From positions 1-64,000 of the forward strand of contig NZ_CAKMMG010000014.1 in NCBI RefSeq assembly GCF_927798115.1: a stretch of DNA of 64,000 bases, written 5' to 3'. A program made the position numbers and the translations under genes. Source of the DNA: Paenibacillus auburnensis. Lineage in GTDB: Bacteria > Bacillota > Bacilli > Paenibacillales > Paenibacillaceae. Positions 1 to 8,552 of this stretch are shown piece after piece. The notes under the pieces were generated by a model that was not told the DNA's origin, did not search any database, and worked only from the letters and a program-made list of their open reading frames with translations. How positions within the stretch are numbered: the first letter of the stretch is position 1; each line of letters begins with the position of its first letter.

Positions 1-1
1 G

Positions 2-118
2 TTTGGTGGCGATAGCGGAAGGGTTCCACGCGTACCCATCCCGAACACGACCGTTAAGCCTTCCAGCGCCGATGGTACTTGGACCGAAGGGTCCTGGGAG
101 AGTAGGACGCCGCCAAGC
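2..118 (+). rRNA. rrf: 5S ribosomal RNA
   Basis: The sequence begins TTTGGTGGCGATAGCG and ends GGACGCCGCCAAGC, the paired termini of Bacillota 5S rRNA, and the length of 117 nt is normal. The internal GAACACGACCGTTAAGC block is the conserved loop region. It is the last gene of an rRNA operon whose 16S and 23S genes lie left of the window, and it is followed by a terminator-like hairpin and tRNA genes. Confidence 0.97.
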
Positions 119-126
119 GGAAATTT

Positions 127-152
127 CCACACACTCTGTGGTATTTTTTTTG
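127..152 (+). terminator. hairpin with T-run after 5S rRNA
   Basis: CCAC pairs with GTGG around a short loop and is followed by TATTTTTTTT. The stem is short, so readthrough into the tRNA cluster is plausible. Confidence 0.5.
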
Positions 153-180
153 CCCTTATTAGTTGAATAGGCATATGAAA

Positions 181-257
181 GGGCCTTTAGCTCAGCTGGT
201 TAGAGCGCACCTCTGATAAGGGTGAGGTCAGTGGTTCGAGTCCACTAAGGCCCACCA
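181..257 (+). tRNA. tRNA-Ile (GAT)
   Basis: Cloverleaf with acceptor GGGCCTT/AAGGCCC, anticodon loop CTGATAA, T-loop GGTTCGAGTCC and encoded CCA. Confidence 0.96.
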
Positions 258-260
258 TTT

Positions 261-336
261 TCCCTGATAGCTCAGTTGGTAGAGCACTCGACTGTTAATC
301 GAGTTGTCACAGGTTCGAGTCCTGTTCGGGGAGCCA
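261..336 (+). tRNA. tRNA-Asn (GTT)
   Basis: Cloverleaf with anticodon loop CTGTTAA, T-loop GGTTCGAGTCC and encoded CCA (acceptor TCCCTGA with TCGGGGA). It starts three bases after the Ile gene. Confidence 0.95.
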
Positions 337-339
337 TCT

Positions 340-429
340 GGAGAGGTGTCCGAGTTTGGCCGAAGGAGCACGATTGGAAATCGTGTAGGCGCCACAAGCG
401 TCTCGAGGGTTCGAATCCCTCTCTCTCCG
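340..429 (+). tRNA. tRNA-Ser (GGA)
   Basis: Class II tRNA of about 90 nt with a long variable arm, anticodon loop TTGGAAA, acceptor GGAGAGG/CTCTCTCC. No CCA is encoded. Confidence 0.95.
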
Positions 430-457
430 TTCGATTTTGTTTTATTCTTTATAGCAT

Positions 458-529
458 GGCTCGTTGGTCAAGGGGTTAAGACACCTCCCTTTCACGGAGG
501 TAACATGGGTTCGAATCCCATACGAGTCA
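458..529 (+). tRNA. tRNA-Glu (TTC)
   Basis: Cloverleaf with anticodon loop CTTTCAC and T-loop GGTTCGAATCC. The acceptor GGCTCGT/ACGAGTC has one G-T pair. CCA is not encoded. Confidence 0.94.
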
Positions 530-535
530 TATCAT

Positions 536-611
536 GGAGGCTTAGCTCAGCTGGGAGAGCATCTGCCTTACAAGCAGAGGGTCGGGGGTTCGAACCCCTC
601 AGCCTCCACCA
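536..611 (+). tRNA. tRNA-Val (TAC)
   Basis: Cloverleaf with acceptor GGAGGCT/AGCCTCC, anticodon loop CTTACAA and encoded CCA. Confidence 0.96.
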
Positions 612-696
612 TAATATTCCCCAAAAAGTGAAGCGATGCTTCGCAGAGGATTCCGGTACTTTCCGGGGGCCCCAAGGGATATATACTTTTTACTGA

Positions 697-777
<81 letters not shown>

Positions 778-855
778 GGAACCGTGGTGTAGTTGGCCTA
801 ACATGCCTGCCTGTCACGCAGGAGATCGCGAGTTCGAATCTCGTCGGTTCCGCCA
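778..855 (+). tRNA. tRNA-Asp (GTC)
   Basis: Acceptor GGAACCG/CGGTTCC, anticodon loop CTGTCAC, encoded CCA. Confidence 0.95.
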
Positions 856-949
856 TTTTAAATGGTATTAAGGTATCAGGGATTGTGCATCCTATATCTC
901 GAAGTATAGAGTATCCACCCGATTCCGTTGGTTTTGCTAATTATAATAT

Positions 950-1024
950 TGGGGATTAGCCAAGCGGTAAGGCAACGGACTTTGACTCCGTCATTCATAG
1001 GTTCGATTCCTATATCCCCAGCCA
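950..1024 (+). tRNA. tRNA-Gln (TTG)
   Basis: Acceptor TGGGGAT/ATCCCCA, anticodon loop CTTTGAC, encoded CCA. A 94-base spacer before it contains nothing recognised. Confidence 0.95.
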
Positions 1025-1034
1025 TTATGTATAA

Positions 1035-1110
1035 GAGCCATTAGCTCAGTTGGTAGAGCACCTGACTTTTAATCAGGGTGTCGAAGGTTCGAGTCCTTCA
1101 TGGCTCACCA
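1035..1110 (+). tRNA. tRNA-Lys (TTT)
   Basis: Acceptor GAGCCAT/ATGGCTC, anticodon loop CTTTTAA, encoded CCA. Confidence 0.96.
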
Positions 1111-1126
1111 TTTTCTCACAAAGTGT

Positions 1127-1210
1127 GCGCGTGTGGCGGAATGGCAGACGCACCAGACTTAGGATCTGGCGTTTCACGACGTGGGGGTTCAAGTCCCTTC
1201 ACGCGCACCA
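1127..1210 (+). tRNA. tRNA-Leu (TAG)
   Basis: Class II tRNA with a long variable arm, anticodon loop CTTAGGA, acceptor GCGCGTG/CACGCGC, encoded CCA. Confidence 0.95.
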
Positions 1211-1217
1211 TGTTTTT

Positions 1218-1292
1218 GCGGACGTGGCTCAGCGGTAGAGCATCGCCTTGCCAAGGCGAGGGTCGCGGGTTCGATTCCCGTCGTCCGCTCCA
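1218..1292 (+). tRNA. tRNA-Gly (GCC)
   Basis: Acceptor GCGGACG/CGTCCGC, anticodon loop TTGCCAA, encoded CCA. Confidence 0.96.
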
Positions 1293-1302
1293 TATAGATT
1301 TT

Positions 1303-1379
1303 GCGCCCTTAGCTCAGCTGGATAGAGCGTTTGACTACGAATCAAAAGGTCGGGAGTTCGAATCTCTCAGGGCGCGCCA
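1303..1379 (+). tRNA. tRNA-Arg (ACG)
   Basis: Acceptor GCGCCCT with AGGGCGC, anticodon loop CTACGAA, which is expected to be inosine-modified, and encoded CCA. Confidence 0.95.
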
Positions 1380-1409
1380 CTTATTTTTTGAAGTGTGATT
1401 ACCGTATTA

Positions 1410-1483
1410 CGGGATGTAGCTCAGCTTGGTAGAGCACCTGGTTTGGGACCAGGGGGTCGCATGTTCAAATCGTGTCATCCCGA
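1410..1483 (+). tRNA. tRNA-Pro (TGG)
   Basis: Acceptor CGGGATG/CATCCCG, anticodon loop TTTGGGA. No CCA is encoded. Confidence 0.94.
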
Positions 1484-1495
1484 TTTTATATCTTT

Positions 1496-1566
1496 GCGGG
1501 TGTAGTTCAATGGTAGAACTTTAGCCTTCCAAGCTAATAGCGTGGGTTCGATTCCCATCACCCGCT
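1496..1566 (+). tRNA. tRNA-Gly (TCC)
   Basis: Acceptor GCGGGTG/CACCCGC, anticodon loop CTTCCAA. No CCA is encoded. It is the last gene of the cluster and the second glycine tRNA. Confidence 0.95.
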
Positions 1567-1574
1567 TCATAAAC

Positions 1575-1611
1575 AAAGAAAGAGCTGTGGATTATCCGCA
1601 GCTCTTTCTTT
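1575..1611 (+). terminator. terminator of the tRNA cluster
   Basis: AAAGAAAGAGCTG pairs perfectly with CAGCTCTTTCTTT across an 11-base loop, giving a 13-bp stem whose 3' arm is T-rich. Confidence 0.9.
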
Positions 1612-1754
1612 TGTTTTCCGGTAAAAGGATGGAAAGAAATTAGTGAGACCTGAGGAAAGACGTGTGTTTGGTGACAGCGGGAATGCCGGTATGCTGATAT
1701 ATTATATTTACATAATTATCCACATTGAATACAAGAAGCCAAGGAGCCTACCGC

Positions 1755-2705
1755 ATGACAGACAAAGTAATTCGAATCTTCAAAATTATTAACGCGATCC
1801 AGTCTAATCCCGGAATCACAGCCACGGATCTAGCCTTCAGATGTGACGTAACCCTCCGGACGATTTACAGGGATCTTGATATTATCAGCCACTTTGCTCC
1901 GGTTACGAATGAAGGCAGGGGGACCGGCTACAGGTTCCTGGGTAAGTTTTTTCAATATCCGCTGGATTTTTCTGAGCAGGAGGCATTGGCATTCTCCCTT
2001 TTGCCCTCAGTGCTGAATCCGGACAAAATCCCTCCGGGTTTTCACACAGCCTATGACAAGGTTATGGGCACACATCTGAAAGAAAAGTATAAGCAGAATG
2101 GAATTCTGGAGAACATTGCAGACATTATTCAAATGGGGAAACCTGCCTACCGCAAAGAAAGCCGCAATTTTCTGCAGCCGATTATCGGAGCGATCCTGGA
2201 ACAACGGAGCATTCGGACAATATATCACTCGCAGTCACGCAATGCCACAACAGAACGTGAAATTAATCCTTATTATTTAATTCCGCGCGACCAGCGCTTT
2301 TATCTTATTGGGTACTGTCATGTTAAGGGAGCTATCCGTACCTTCCGCATGAGCCGGTTTCAGCAGGTTGAGGTCACGGACTCCAGCTTTGACAAAAGCG
2401 GGTTTAATATTAGAAGTTATTTGAAGCATACCTGGTCGATTAACCGCGGGAATAAATACATAAGGTTCAAGGTGCGTTTTTCTCCTGAGGTGGCGCGCTA
2501 CATTAAGGAAGAAGAGCTCTTTGTCCATCCACGGATGAGCGACGAGCAGGACGGCAGTCTTCTGTTCGAAGTGACCGTTAACAATGCCAATGAGTTCATG
2601 AAATGGATTTTGCAATATGGTCCAAATGCGGAGATTCTCGAACCACTGTCGGCCAGAGCGGAGCTTCAGCTTCAATTGGAGCAGTGGGTGGGGCTTTATC
2701 AGTAG
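1755..2705 (+). CDS. YafY-type WYL-domain transcriptional regulator
   Basis: A 316-residue protein with an N-terminal DeoR/HTH_11-type helix-turn-helix (about residues 5-60, around DLAFRCDVTLRTIYRDL) and a C-terminal WYL-type ligand-sensing domain. The centre of that domain is NPYYLIPRDQRFYLIGYC, followed by a WCX-like tail. Such proteins are DNA-binding repressors or activators that often sense nucleotides or other small ligands; the target is not visible here. The open frame begins at 1725, but AAGGAG at 1741-1746 sits eight bases before ATG 1755, so that start is preferred. The gene stands alone between two terminators. Confidence 0.88.
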   Translation: MTDKVIRIFKIINAIQSNPGITATDLAFRCDVTLRTIYRDLDIISHFAPVTNEGRGTGYRFLGKFFQYPLDFSEQEALAFSLLPSVLNPDKIPPGFHTAYDKVMGTHLKEKYKQNGILENIADIIQMGKPAYRKESRNFLQPIIGAILEQRSIRTIYHSQSRNATTEREINPYYLIPRDQRFYLIGYCHVKGAIRTFRMSRFQQVEVTDSSFDKSGFNIRSYLKHTWSINRGNKYIRFKVRFSPEVARYIKEEELFVHPRMSDEQDGSLLFEVTVNNANEFMKWILQYGPNAEILEPLSARAELQLQLEQWVGLYQ

Positions 2706-2720
2706 TGTTGGTTGAAATTG

Positions 2721-2754
2721 AAAAATCCCCGGGCTCCTAGCCCGGGGATTTTTA
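2721..2754. terminator. bidirectional terminator between the WYL regulator and katA
   Basis: AAAAATCCCCGGGCT pairs with AGCCCGGGGATTTTT around a three-base loop. A-runs and T-runs on both sides let it end both convergent transcripts. Confidence 0.9.
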
Positions 2755-2764
2755 TTGAAGGCTT

Positions 2765-4222
2765 TTATTCAGCTGCAGGTACAGGCAATCCAAGGCCAGC
2801 AGCCACACGCTGTCCGAATTCAGGATCAGCTTTGTAGAAGTGGCCGATCTGGCGGATTTTGATTTCATCGTATTCTACAGGTGTCATGGCCCCTACGATA
2901 TTCTGCACAAGCCGGGCACGTTCCTCTTCACTCAGCAGGCGGTACAGATCACCAGCTTGTGTATAATGATCGTTGTGATCGTATGCCACACTGTCTGCCT
3001 GGCCGGAAACTTTGAAAGGTGCAGGCTTATGCTGCGGAGATTCTGTTGCTCCGCCAAAGCTGTTAGGCTCGTAGTAGACAGACCCGCCGCCATTGCTGGT
3101 CGAATTCATCGCACCGTCACGCTGGTTATTGTTCACCTCGGCGACAGGCCGGTTAATCGGCAGCTGGTTGTGGTTGGCACCTACCCGGTAACGGTGGGCA
3201 TCGGCATAAGCGAACAGGCGCCCCTGGAGCATTTTGTCTGGTGAAGCTTCAATTCCGGGCACGAACGAACCAGGGGAGAAGGTGGCCTGCTCAACTTCTG
3301 CGAAATAGTTCTCAGGATTACGGTCCAGTACCATGCGGCCGACCTCAATCAGCGGATAGTCTTTCTGCGACCAGACCTTGGTTACGTCGAACGGGTCGAA
3401 CCGGTACGTATCAGCATCTTCTTCCGGCATGATCTGTACACAGAGTTTCCAAGCCGGGAAATCGCCTTTATCAATGGCATTGAATAAGTCCTCGGTATGA
3501 TAATCCGGGTTCTCACCTGCAAGCTGTGCCGCCAAATTAACATCAAGGTTTCTTACACCCTGTTCTGTTTTGAAATGATATTTAACCCAAACAGCTTTCC
3601 CTTCAGCATTAACCCATTTAAAGGTATGGCTTCCGAAGCCATGCATATGACGGAGCGTTGCCGGAATGCCGCGGTCTGACATCAGAATCGTAACCTGGTG
3701 CAGCGACTCAGGCGATAATGACCAGAAGTCCCAGACGGCATTTGGATTCTTCAGGTGTGTCTGCGGATGACGTTTCTGGGTATGGATGAAATCCGGGAAC
3801 TTAATCGCATCGCGGATGAAGAAGACCGGCGTATTGTTGCCGACAAGATCATAATTGCCTTCCTCAGTGTAAAATTTAACAGCAAAACCGCGCGGGTCAC
3901 GGACAGTATCGGCAGAACCCAGCTCACCGGCTACGGTTGAAAAGCGGATAAACATAGGTGTGCGCTTGCCCACTTCAGACAAGAAGGCCGCTTTGGTATA
4001 TTGGGACAAATCCTGTGTAACCTCAAAATATCCATGAGCACCGGCCCCTTTAGCGTGAACGACACGCTCTGGAACACGTTCTCTGTTGAAATGGGCCAGT
4101 TTCTCGAGCAGATGAACATCCTGCAGCAAAGTGGGCCCACGGGAACCTGCTGTCATTGAATTCTGATTGTCTCCTACGGGGGCGCCCCAGCTTGTTGTAA
4201 GTTTGTTATTGCTTTGACTCAT
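2765..4222 (-). CDS. katA: catalase (small-subunit clade, heme-dependent)
   Basis: A 485-residue monofunctional heme catalase that converts hydrogen peroxide to water and oxygen in the cytoplasm. The distal histidine lies in [17 protein letters not shown], the distal asparagine in [19 protein letters not shown], and the proximal heme-ligand tyrosine in [14 protein letters not shown]. Length is normal for the family. The ATG at 4222 is preferred to the upstream GTG at 4234, because the GTG is itself part of the Shine-Dalgarno GAGGTGA. A PerR-like operator overlaps the predicted start of transcription, so peroxide induction through PerR is likely. The gene is single, with its terminator shared with the convergent WYL gene. 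Confidence 0.97.
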   Translation of the reverse strand: MSQSNNKLTTSWGAPVGDNQNSMTAGSRGPTLLQDVHLLEKLAHFNRERVPERVVHAKGAGAHGYFEVTQDLSQYTKAAFLSEVGKRTPMFIRFSTVAGELGSADTVRDPRGFAVKFYTEEGNYDLVGNNTPVFFIRDAIKFPDFIHTQKRHPQTHLKNPNAVWDFWSLSPESLHQVTILMSDRGIPATLRHMHGFGSHTFKWVNAEGKAVWVKYHFKTEQGVRNLDVNLAAQLAGENPDYHTEDLFNAIDKGDFPAWKLCVQIMPEEDADTYRFDPFDVTKVWSQKDYPLIEVGRMVLDRNPENYFAEVEQATFSPGSFVPGIEASPDKMLQGRLFAYADAHRYRVGANHNQLPINRPVAEVNNNQRDGAMNSTSNGGGSVYYEPNSFGGATESPQHKPAPFKVSGQADSVAYDHNDHYTQAGDLYRLLSEEERARLVQNIVGAMTPVEYDEIKIRQIGHFYKADPEFGQRVAAGLGLPVPAAE

Positions 4223-4253
4223 GAATACAATCACCTCGGTATAGGATTTGAAT

Positions 4254-4301
4254 TTAGAATTAGTATAAGTTCTATAATAACAAAGATTCGATGGAAATCA
4301 A
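4254..4301 (-). promoter_or_regulatory. katA promoter with PerR-like box
   Basis: Reading the minus strand, TTGATT (4301-4296) and TATTAT (4279-4274) are separated by 16 bases. The next bases, 4268-4254 (plus-strand reading TTAGAATTAGTATAA), match 13 of 15 positions of the PerR consensus TTATAATNATTATAA. Placement over the start of transcription fits repression. This is a sequence match only. Confidence 0.65.
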
Positions 4302-4416
4302 TCCTTTTTTATAATCATTTTAATTAACAATATGCGGAAGAAGATTATTTAATGATAGGGACTACTGGCAGCGAAAAATAGTTAGCATGGTTTGGGCATG
4401 GCGTGATAATTGGGAA

Positions 4417-4437
4417 GGCAGAAGGCAGAAGGCAGAA
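4417..4437. repeat. three tandem copies of GGCAGAA
   Basis: GGCAGAA occurs three times without interruption in the 322-bp gap between katA and the phosphorylase gene. No function is apparent; the rest of this gap contains the katA promoter and the terminator below. Confidence 0.8.
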
Positions 4438-4450
4438 GGAGCTGTGTAAT

Positions 4451-4487
4451 AAAAGAGCCTCCCCACCGCAAAAGCGGTGGGGAGGCT
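4451..4487 (-). terminator. terminator of the glucan phosphorylase gene
   Basis: A 14-bp perfect stem AGCCTCCCCACCGC/GCGGTGGGGAGGCT with an AAAA loop. On the minus strand it is followed by TCTTTTATT. Confidence 0.9.
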
Positions 4488-4556
4488 GATAATGAGATTA
4501 ATCTCCAGAAATCATGGAGTGATCAGGATCGTATATTAATTTTCGTTAATAACGGC

Positions 4557-6173
4557 TTAACCCTTGATGTACATTTTGCTGTAATATTCATCCAACATTC
4601 GTTTGCTTGCGAATTCGGTGCGGGTAGTTTCGATACTCTTGTGCATCATTTCTACCCATTTGTCCCGGTTCTCATAAAAGGTCGGAACTACCCGGTTCAG
4701 AAGCGTATCATATAGTGCGTCACTGTCATGCTTGTCGAGCACTGCAAAATCAGTAGTTTCAAAACCGTCGCCAATCTGCCAGCCATTCTCCCCGTCAATG
4801 CAGGCTTCCGGCCACCAGCCGTCCAGGATGGAGCAGTTCAGCACCCCGTTCATCGCTGCCTTCATGCCGGAGGTTCCACTTGCTTCAAGCGGTCTGCGCG
4901 GATTGTTGAGCCAAATGTCAGATCCGCGGGTCAGCTGTGCACCGATCGTCATGTCGTAGTTTTCCAGGAAAACTACGCTCTTCGGATACTTTTTCATCAT
5001 GGCGACGAGGTTGCTGACGATTTTTTTGCCGTTGTCATCCAGGGGATGGGCTTTGCCGGAGAAGACGATTTGGATTTTGCCGTCTCTCAGGTAAGGCTCG
5101 ATCACTTCCGGCTGGGAGAAAATCAGGTCGCTGCGCTTGTAAGGCGCGGCACGGCGGGAGAAGCCGATCAGCAGATTGTCGGGATTCAGGGCAATGCCGG
5201 AGCGCTCCTCAATAAAGCCGATCAGTTCATTCTTGATCTCTGTATGTGTAGCCCACAGATCGCCGCCTTCCTCGAAGGCGCGGGTCATTCGTTCATCTAC
5301 CCAGGTAGGGGTATGAATGGCATTGGTGATGCCGATGATTTCCGATCTGCCGGCAACCTCTTTCCACATTTTATTAGCGGTATCGGCGTGCAGCTGGGCA
5401 ACGGCATTGGAGATCCGCGACAGGCGCAGGCCGGCAACGGTCATATTGAACGGTTCACCGCCGATCCGTTCCATTTGGTCACGGGTTAAGCCGTTAAAGG
5501 CACTCATGTACTCCAGACGGTCTAGCGGATGGGTCTCATTGCCTTCTTTTATCGGGGTATGGGTAGTGAACACAACTTCTTCGCGCGTCGCTTTCCATGC
5601 TTCTTCAAAGGTGCTGCCGCCGGACATTTTTTCGCGGATCAGCTCGATTGCCGCCAGTGCAGCATGACCTTCATTAAAATGATAGACATCAATCGGAATC
5701 TGCAGCGCACGCATCGCCTTCACCCCGCCAATGCCAAGGACAATCTCCTGTGCAATCCGTTCTTCACCAAACCAGCCGTACAGCTGGCCGGTAATCCATG
5801 CATCACTGTTCTCCGGGATATCCGTATCAAGCAGGTAGAGCGGGCTGTTGCCGAATTGCTCGGTTTTCCATACTTTGCAGACCACATCGGTTTTTCTGAC
5901 TTTTACAGTAACCTTAACCCCTGTATCTTCAAGGAAATCATAGACATAATTGTGGTAAGAGTCATAGGGATTGCCATTCGCATCAATCTTCTGGTCCGTG
6001 TAGCCTTGCTTCCATTTCAGTCCGATAGGGATGATTGGGGCACCGATGTCCTTTGCACCTTTGATGTAATCTCCAGCAAGGATGCCCAGGCCGCCGGCAT
6101 ACATTTTGAAGTCGGAATGCAGGCCATACTCCATGCTGAAATAAGCGACAGACGGTAATTTGTTCTGGTTCAC
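4557..6173 (-). CDS. glgP: short-form alpha-glucan (glycogen/starch) phosphorylase
   Basis: A 538-residue GT35 phosphorylase that releases glucose-1-phosphate from alpha-1,4-glucans using pyridoxal phosphate. N-terminal VAYFSMEYGLHSDFKMYAGG and KWKQGY belong to the short subfamily found in Thermotoga and Thermus (TIGR02094 type). LEASGTSGMKAAMNG near residue 440 carries the PLP lysine. It is much shorter than the roughly 800-residue GlgP of glycogen operons, which is usual for this subfamily rather than a truncation. The start is GTG 6173 with AGGAGG eight bases upstream. No glgBCDA genes are nearby. LacI-type palindromes upstream suggest carbon-source control. Confidence 0.9.
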   Translation of the reverse strand: MNQNKLPSVAYFSMEYGLHSDFKMYAGGLGILAGDYIKGAKDIGAPIIPIGLKWKQGYTDQKIDANGNPYDSYHNYVYDFLEDTGVKVTVKVRKTDVVCKVWKTEQFGNSPLYLLDTDIPENSDAWITGQLYGWFGEERIAQEIVLGIGGVKAMRALQIPIDVYHFNEGHAALAAIELIREKMSGGSTFEEAWKATREEVVFTTHTPIKEGNETHPLDRLEYMSAFNGLTRDQMERIGGEPFNMTVAGLRLSRISNAVAQLHADTANKMWKEVAGRSEIIGITNAIHTPTWVDERMTRAFEEGGDLWATHTEIKNELIGFIEERSGIALNPDNLLIGFSRRAAPYKRSDLIFSQPEVIEPYLRDGKIQIVFSGKAHPLDDNGKKIVSNLVAMMKKYPKSVVFLENYDMTIGAQLTRGSDIWLNNPRRPLEASGTSGMKAAMNGVLNCSILDGWWPEACIDGENGWQIGDGFETTDFAVLDKHDSDALYDTLLNRVVPTFYENRDKWVEMMHKSIETTRTEFASKRMLDEYYSKMYIKG

Positions 6174-6237
6174 TTGATAAGCCTCCTAAATACGAATTAG
6201 ATTGGAATCAGGTGTTGCTGTAAGCTACATCTAAGGT

Positions 6238-6284
6238 GCAAACGTTTGCTCAAAACGGTGAAGCTTTCCCTGGAAGCGATTGCA
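6238..6284 (-). promoter_or_regulatory. LacI/CcpA-type operator candidates upstream of glgP
   Basis: GCAAACGTTTGC (6238-6249) is a perfect 12-bp palindrome with the CG centre of LacI-family operators. TGGAAGCGATTGCA (6271-6284) matches 12 of 14 positions of the cre consensus TGWAANCGNTNWCA. Either CcpA or a dedicated maltose-type repressor could bind; no such regulator is encoded next to the gene. Confidence 0.5.
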
Positions 6285-6531
6285 CACCTATTCTAGCACA
6301 TTTGCTGAACAAAAGCATAGCGATGTTTGAAAAACAATTCGACCTGGAAAAGCATACAAATTAAGTAAGCCGGGGTCTAATATGAAGTAGGTATCCTTGG
6401 CTAGTGCCAGGGGAGTATCGCAGGTTCCGGACTGAGTAAAACCTCCTAAATATTCATTTTTGCTCATCAGGCGAGGGACGGCAACCGAAATATATGATGA
6501 AGTACATCACAGCATAGGGGGAACAGATCAC
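6285..6531 (+). other. intergenic leader before the stalk-protein gene
   Basis: About 250 bases containing a possible hairpin CCTTGGC-TAGT-GCCAGGG (around 6395-6412) and a GC-rich block near 6470-6487. I compared it mentally with cyclic-di-GMP, cyclic-di-AMP and cobalamin riboswitch cores and found no convincing match, so it is recorded only as unexplained leader sequence. Confidence 0.3.
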
Positions 6532-7443
6532 ATGAAAAAATTCCTTAGTATCTTTGCAAGCTGTCTTTTGGCATTCAGCATGATGTCGGGAGCGGCACTG
6601 GCAAAATCTGAAAACGGTAACGGAAAGGGTAACAGCAACGGTAACAGCAATAAAGAAGCTGCTGTGACACCTGCTGCGACACCTGCTGCAACACCTGCAG
6701 CCGACAAAGCGAAAGAAAAGGAAAAAGAGAAGGGCAATGAAAAGGCTAAAGAAAGCGTTACTTCTGTTACATATGCTACATATGAAAACAAGGGTCACAA
6801 TGGATATAAGGGGCTTCTGAATGCGATCGAAAATGTGAAGGACAAGCCGGCAGGAGCAGTTATTGCGGGGCTGTTGTTGACCAAATATAATACTGAGCTG
6901 ACACCGGAAATGAAAGCTGAGCTGGAGGCCATTCAAGATAAGGATGCTGCGCTGTCGGCACTTGCGGATATGCTGAAGGAGCGGGGAAGTGTAACTGATG
7001 CAGTGTATGTGCAGAAGGAAGCTATTCTGGCCAATGTCAAGAATCTGAATTCATACAAAAAGCTTGGCGAGCTGTATGCACAAACCGGCCAAAACGGGAT
7101 AAAGCTGTATGTTAACGGCGAAGAGTCTACCTCAGCAGTTGCTCCAATTCTTAAAGCCGGAACTACATTAGTACCGTTCAAGGCTATTGCGGAGGCCCTC
7201 CAGGCTGAGGTGGTCTGGAACGCGAAGGATCGTTCGGTTACCATGACCCGGGAAGGGACTACCGTGAAGCTGTTTATCGATAAGAAGACTGCATATGTTA
7301 ACGGTCAGGAAATCATTCTCCAGGTGACGCCGGCCATCGTTAAGGGCAATACCGTGGTGCCTGCCCGCTTTGTCAGTGAAGCCTTGAAGGCTACTGTCAA
7401 ATGGGAGCCGGTATCCCAATCTGTAGTTATCTACGAAGAGTAG
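6532..7443 (+). CDS. secreted copper amine oxidase N-terminal-like (stalk) domain protein
   Basis: A 303-residue exported protein. A signal peptide (MKKFLSIFASCLLAFSMM, cleavage near GAALAKS) is followed by a low-complexity Asn/Lys/Ala/Pro/Glu-rich linker (about residues 25-75), a helical segment, and a C-terminal copper-amine-oxidase N1-like domain (about residues 195-303). The domain carries paired motifs LVPFKAIAEALQAEVVW and VVPARFVSEALKATVKW. Such domains are common in surface proteins of Paenibacillus and relatives and are thought to be structural, not enzymatic. The open frame begins earlier, but ATG 6532 begins the signal peptide and follows AGGGGGAAC. The gene is monocistronic. Confidence 0.85.
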   Translation: MKKFLSIFASCLLAFSMMSGAALAKSENGNGKGNSNGNSNKEAAVTPAATPAATPAADKAKEKEKEKGNEKAKESVTSVTYATYENKGHNGYKGLLNAIENVKDKPAGAVIAGLLLTKYNTELTPEMKAELEAIQDKDAALSALADMLKERGSVTDAVYVQKEAILANVKNLNSYKKLGELYAQTGQNGIKLYVNGEESTSAVAPILKAGTTLVPFKAIAEALQAEVVWNAKDRSVTMTREGTTVKLFIDKKTAYVNGQEIILQVTPAIVKGNTVVPARFVSEALKATVKWEPVSQSVVIYEE

Positions 7444-7573
7444 TATACTTCAATATTCGCTAAGGCACGGCAGATACTGTCGTGTCTTTTTGCGTATAAG
7501 GACAGAAATAGATCACGTCATCGTTTGATTAATCCGGGGAAATCCGAGTAAGATAGAGAGTAACAAGTTTAGG

Positions 7574-8509
7574 ATGGTGAAAAGATTGGGAATCGTGATA
7601 ATTGGCAGCCTGAATATGGATATGGTCGTGCGTACAAGCCGGGCTCCTGAGGCCGGAGAGACCCTGTTTGGACAGGCCTTTGCCTTATCCCCAGGCGGAA
7701 AAGGGGCTAATCAGGCTGTAGCCGCAGCACGTCTTGGCGCAGAGGTGACGATGATCGGCAGAGTGGGCAAGGATGGATTTGGCCGTGAGCTGCTTGAGGT
7801 CATGCGGCAGGAGGGGGTCCATACGGAGTATATCGGGCAGAGTGAAACCCAGGCTACAGGTGTAGCTTCCATCGTAGTGGATGAAGAAGGGGAGAACCGG
7901 ATTATCGTTGTGCCTGGGGCGAATCTTGAAATGGGACGTGAGGATATCGCAGCACTGGCACCGGTTATCAGCCAAGCGGAAATGGTGGTCATGCAGCTGG
8001 AAACGGATCTTCCGATGTGTGAACAAGCTGCGTCTATCGCGTATAGCAATGGGATTCCGGTGATTCTCAACCCGGCCCCGGCCCGCGCCCTTAACGATGA
8101 ATTGTTACAGCATGTGGCCTATCTGACTCCCAATGAAACGGAGGCGGGTATCCTGGCGGGAATGGCTGTGAACAGCATCGCGGATGCCGGGCAGGCGGCG
8201 CGGGTTCTCCTGCAAAAAGGCGTAGAGAATGTTATCGTTACGCTCGGTGCCAAGGGGGCGCTGATTGTGAATGATGCCGGTAGCTTGCACATCCCGGGAT
8301 TCCCGGTACAAGCCGTGGATACGGTTGCTGCCGGGGATTCTTTTAACGGTGCGCTGGCCTATCAGCTGACCTCCGGAAAGACGCTTGCGGAAGCTGTCCG
8401 TTTCGCTAATAGTGTCGGTGCGCTGGCGGTAGGCAAGCACGGGGCGATTCCATCACTGCCGCAGCTGGCGGAGGTTGAACAGTTCCTCAAGGAATCGGCC
8501 GGAGCCTAA
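7574..8509 (+). CDS. rbsK: ribokinase
   Basis: A PfkB-family sugar kinase of about 311 residues that makes ribose-5-phosphate from ribose and ATP. The family signatures GGKGANQAVAAARLG (about residues 38-52) and DTVAAGDSFNGALAY (with the catalytic aspartate of GD) are present, and GSLNMDMVV matches the ribokinase N-terminus. ATG 7574 lacks a ribosome binding site, while TTG 7586 follows AGGATGGTG and aligns better with ribokinase N-termini, so the true start may be 7586. No ribose transporter or RbsR is adjacent, and aroD follows 43 bases later in the same direction. Confidence 0.9.
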   Translation: MVKRLGIVIIGSLNMDMVVRTSRAPEAGETLFGQAFALSPGGKGANQAVAAARLGAEVTMIGRVGKDGFGRELLEVMRQEGVHTEYIGQSETQATGVASIVVDEEGENRIIVVPGANLEMGREDIAALAPVISQAEMVVMQLETDLPMCEQAASIAYSNGIPVILNPAPARALNDELLQHVAYLTPNETEAGILAGMAVNSIADAGQAARVLLQKGVENVIVTLGAKGALIVNDAGSLHIPGFPVQAVDTVAAGDSFNGALAYQLTSGKTLAEAVRFANSVGALAVGKHGAIPSLPQLAEVEQFLKESAGA

Positions 8510-8552
8510 GGTATATTATAAGCAAATTAAGATACATAAGGAGCTGAACATA

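Noticed and set aside
4557-6173. Truncated glycogen phosphorylase pseudogene
   Set aside because: The start, PLP lysine motif and end are intact and match the short subfamily.
6361-6531. Riboswitch before the stalk-protein gene
   Set aside because: No match to remembered cores of cyclic-di-GMP, cyclic-di-AMP or cobalamin riboswitches; a covariance-model search would decide.
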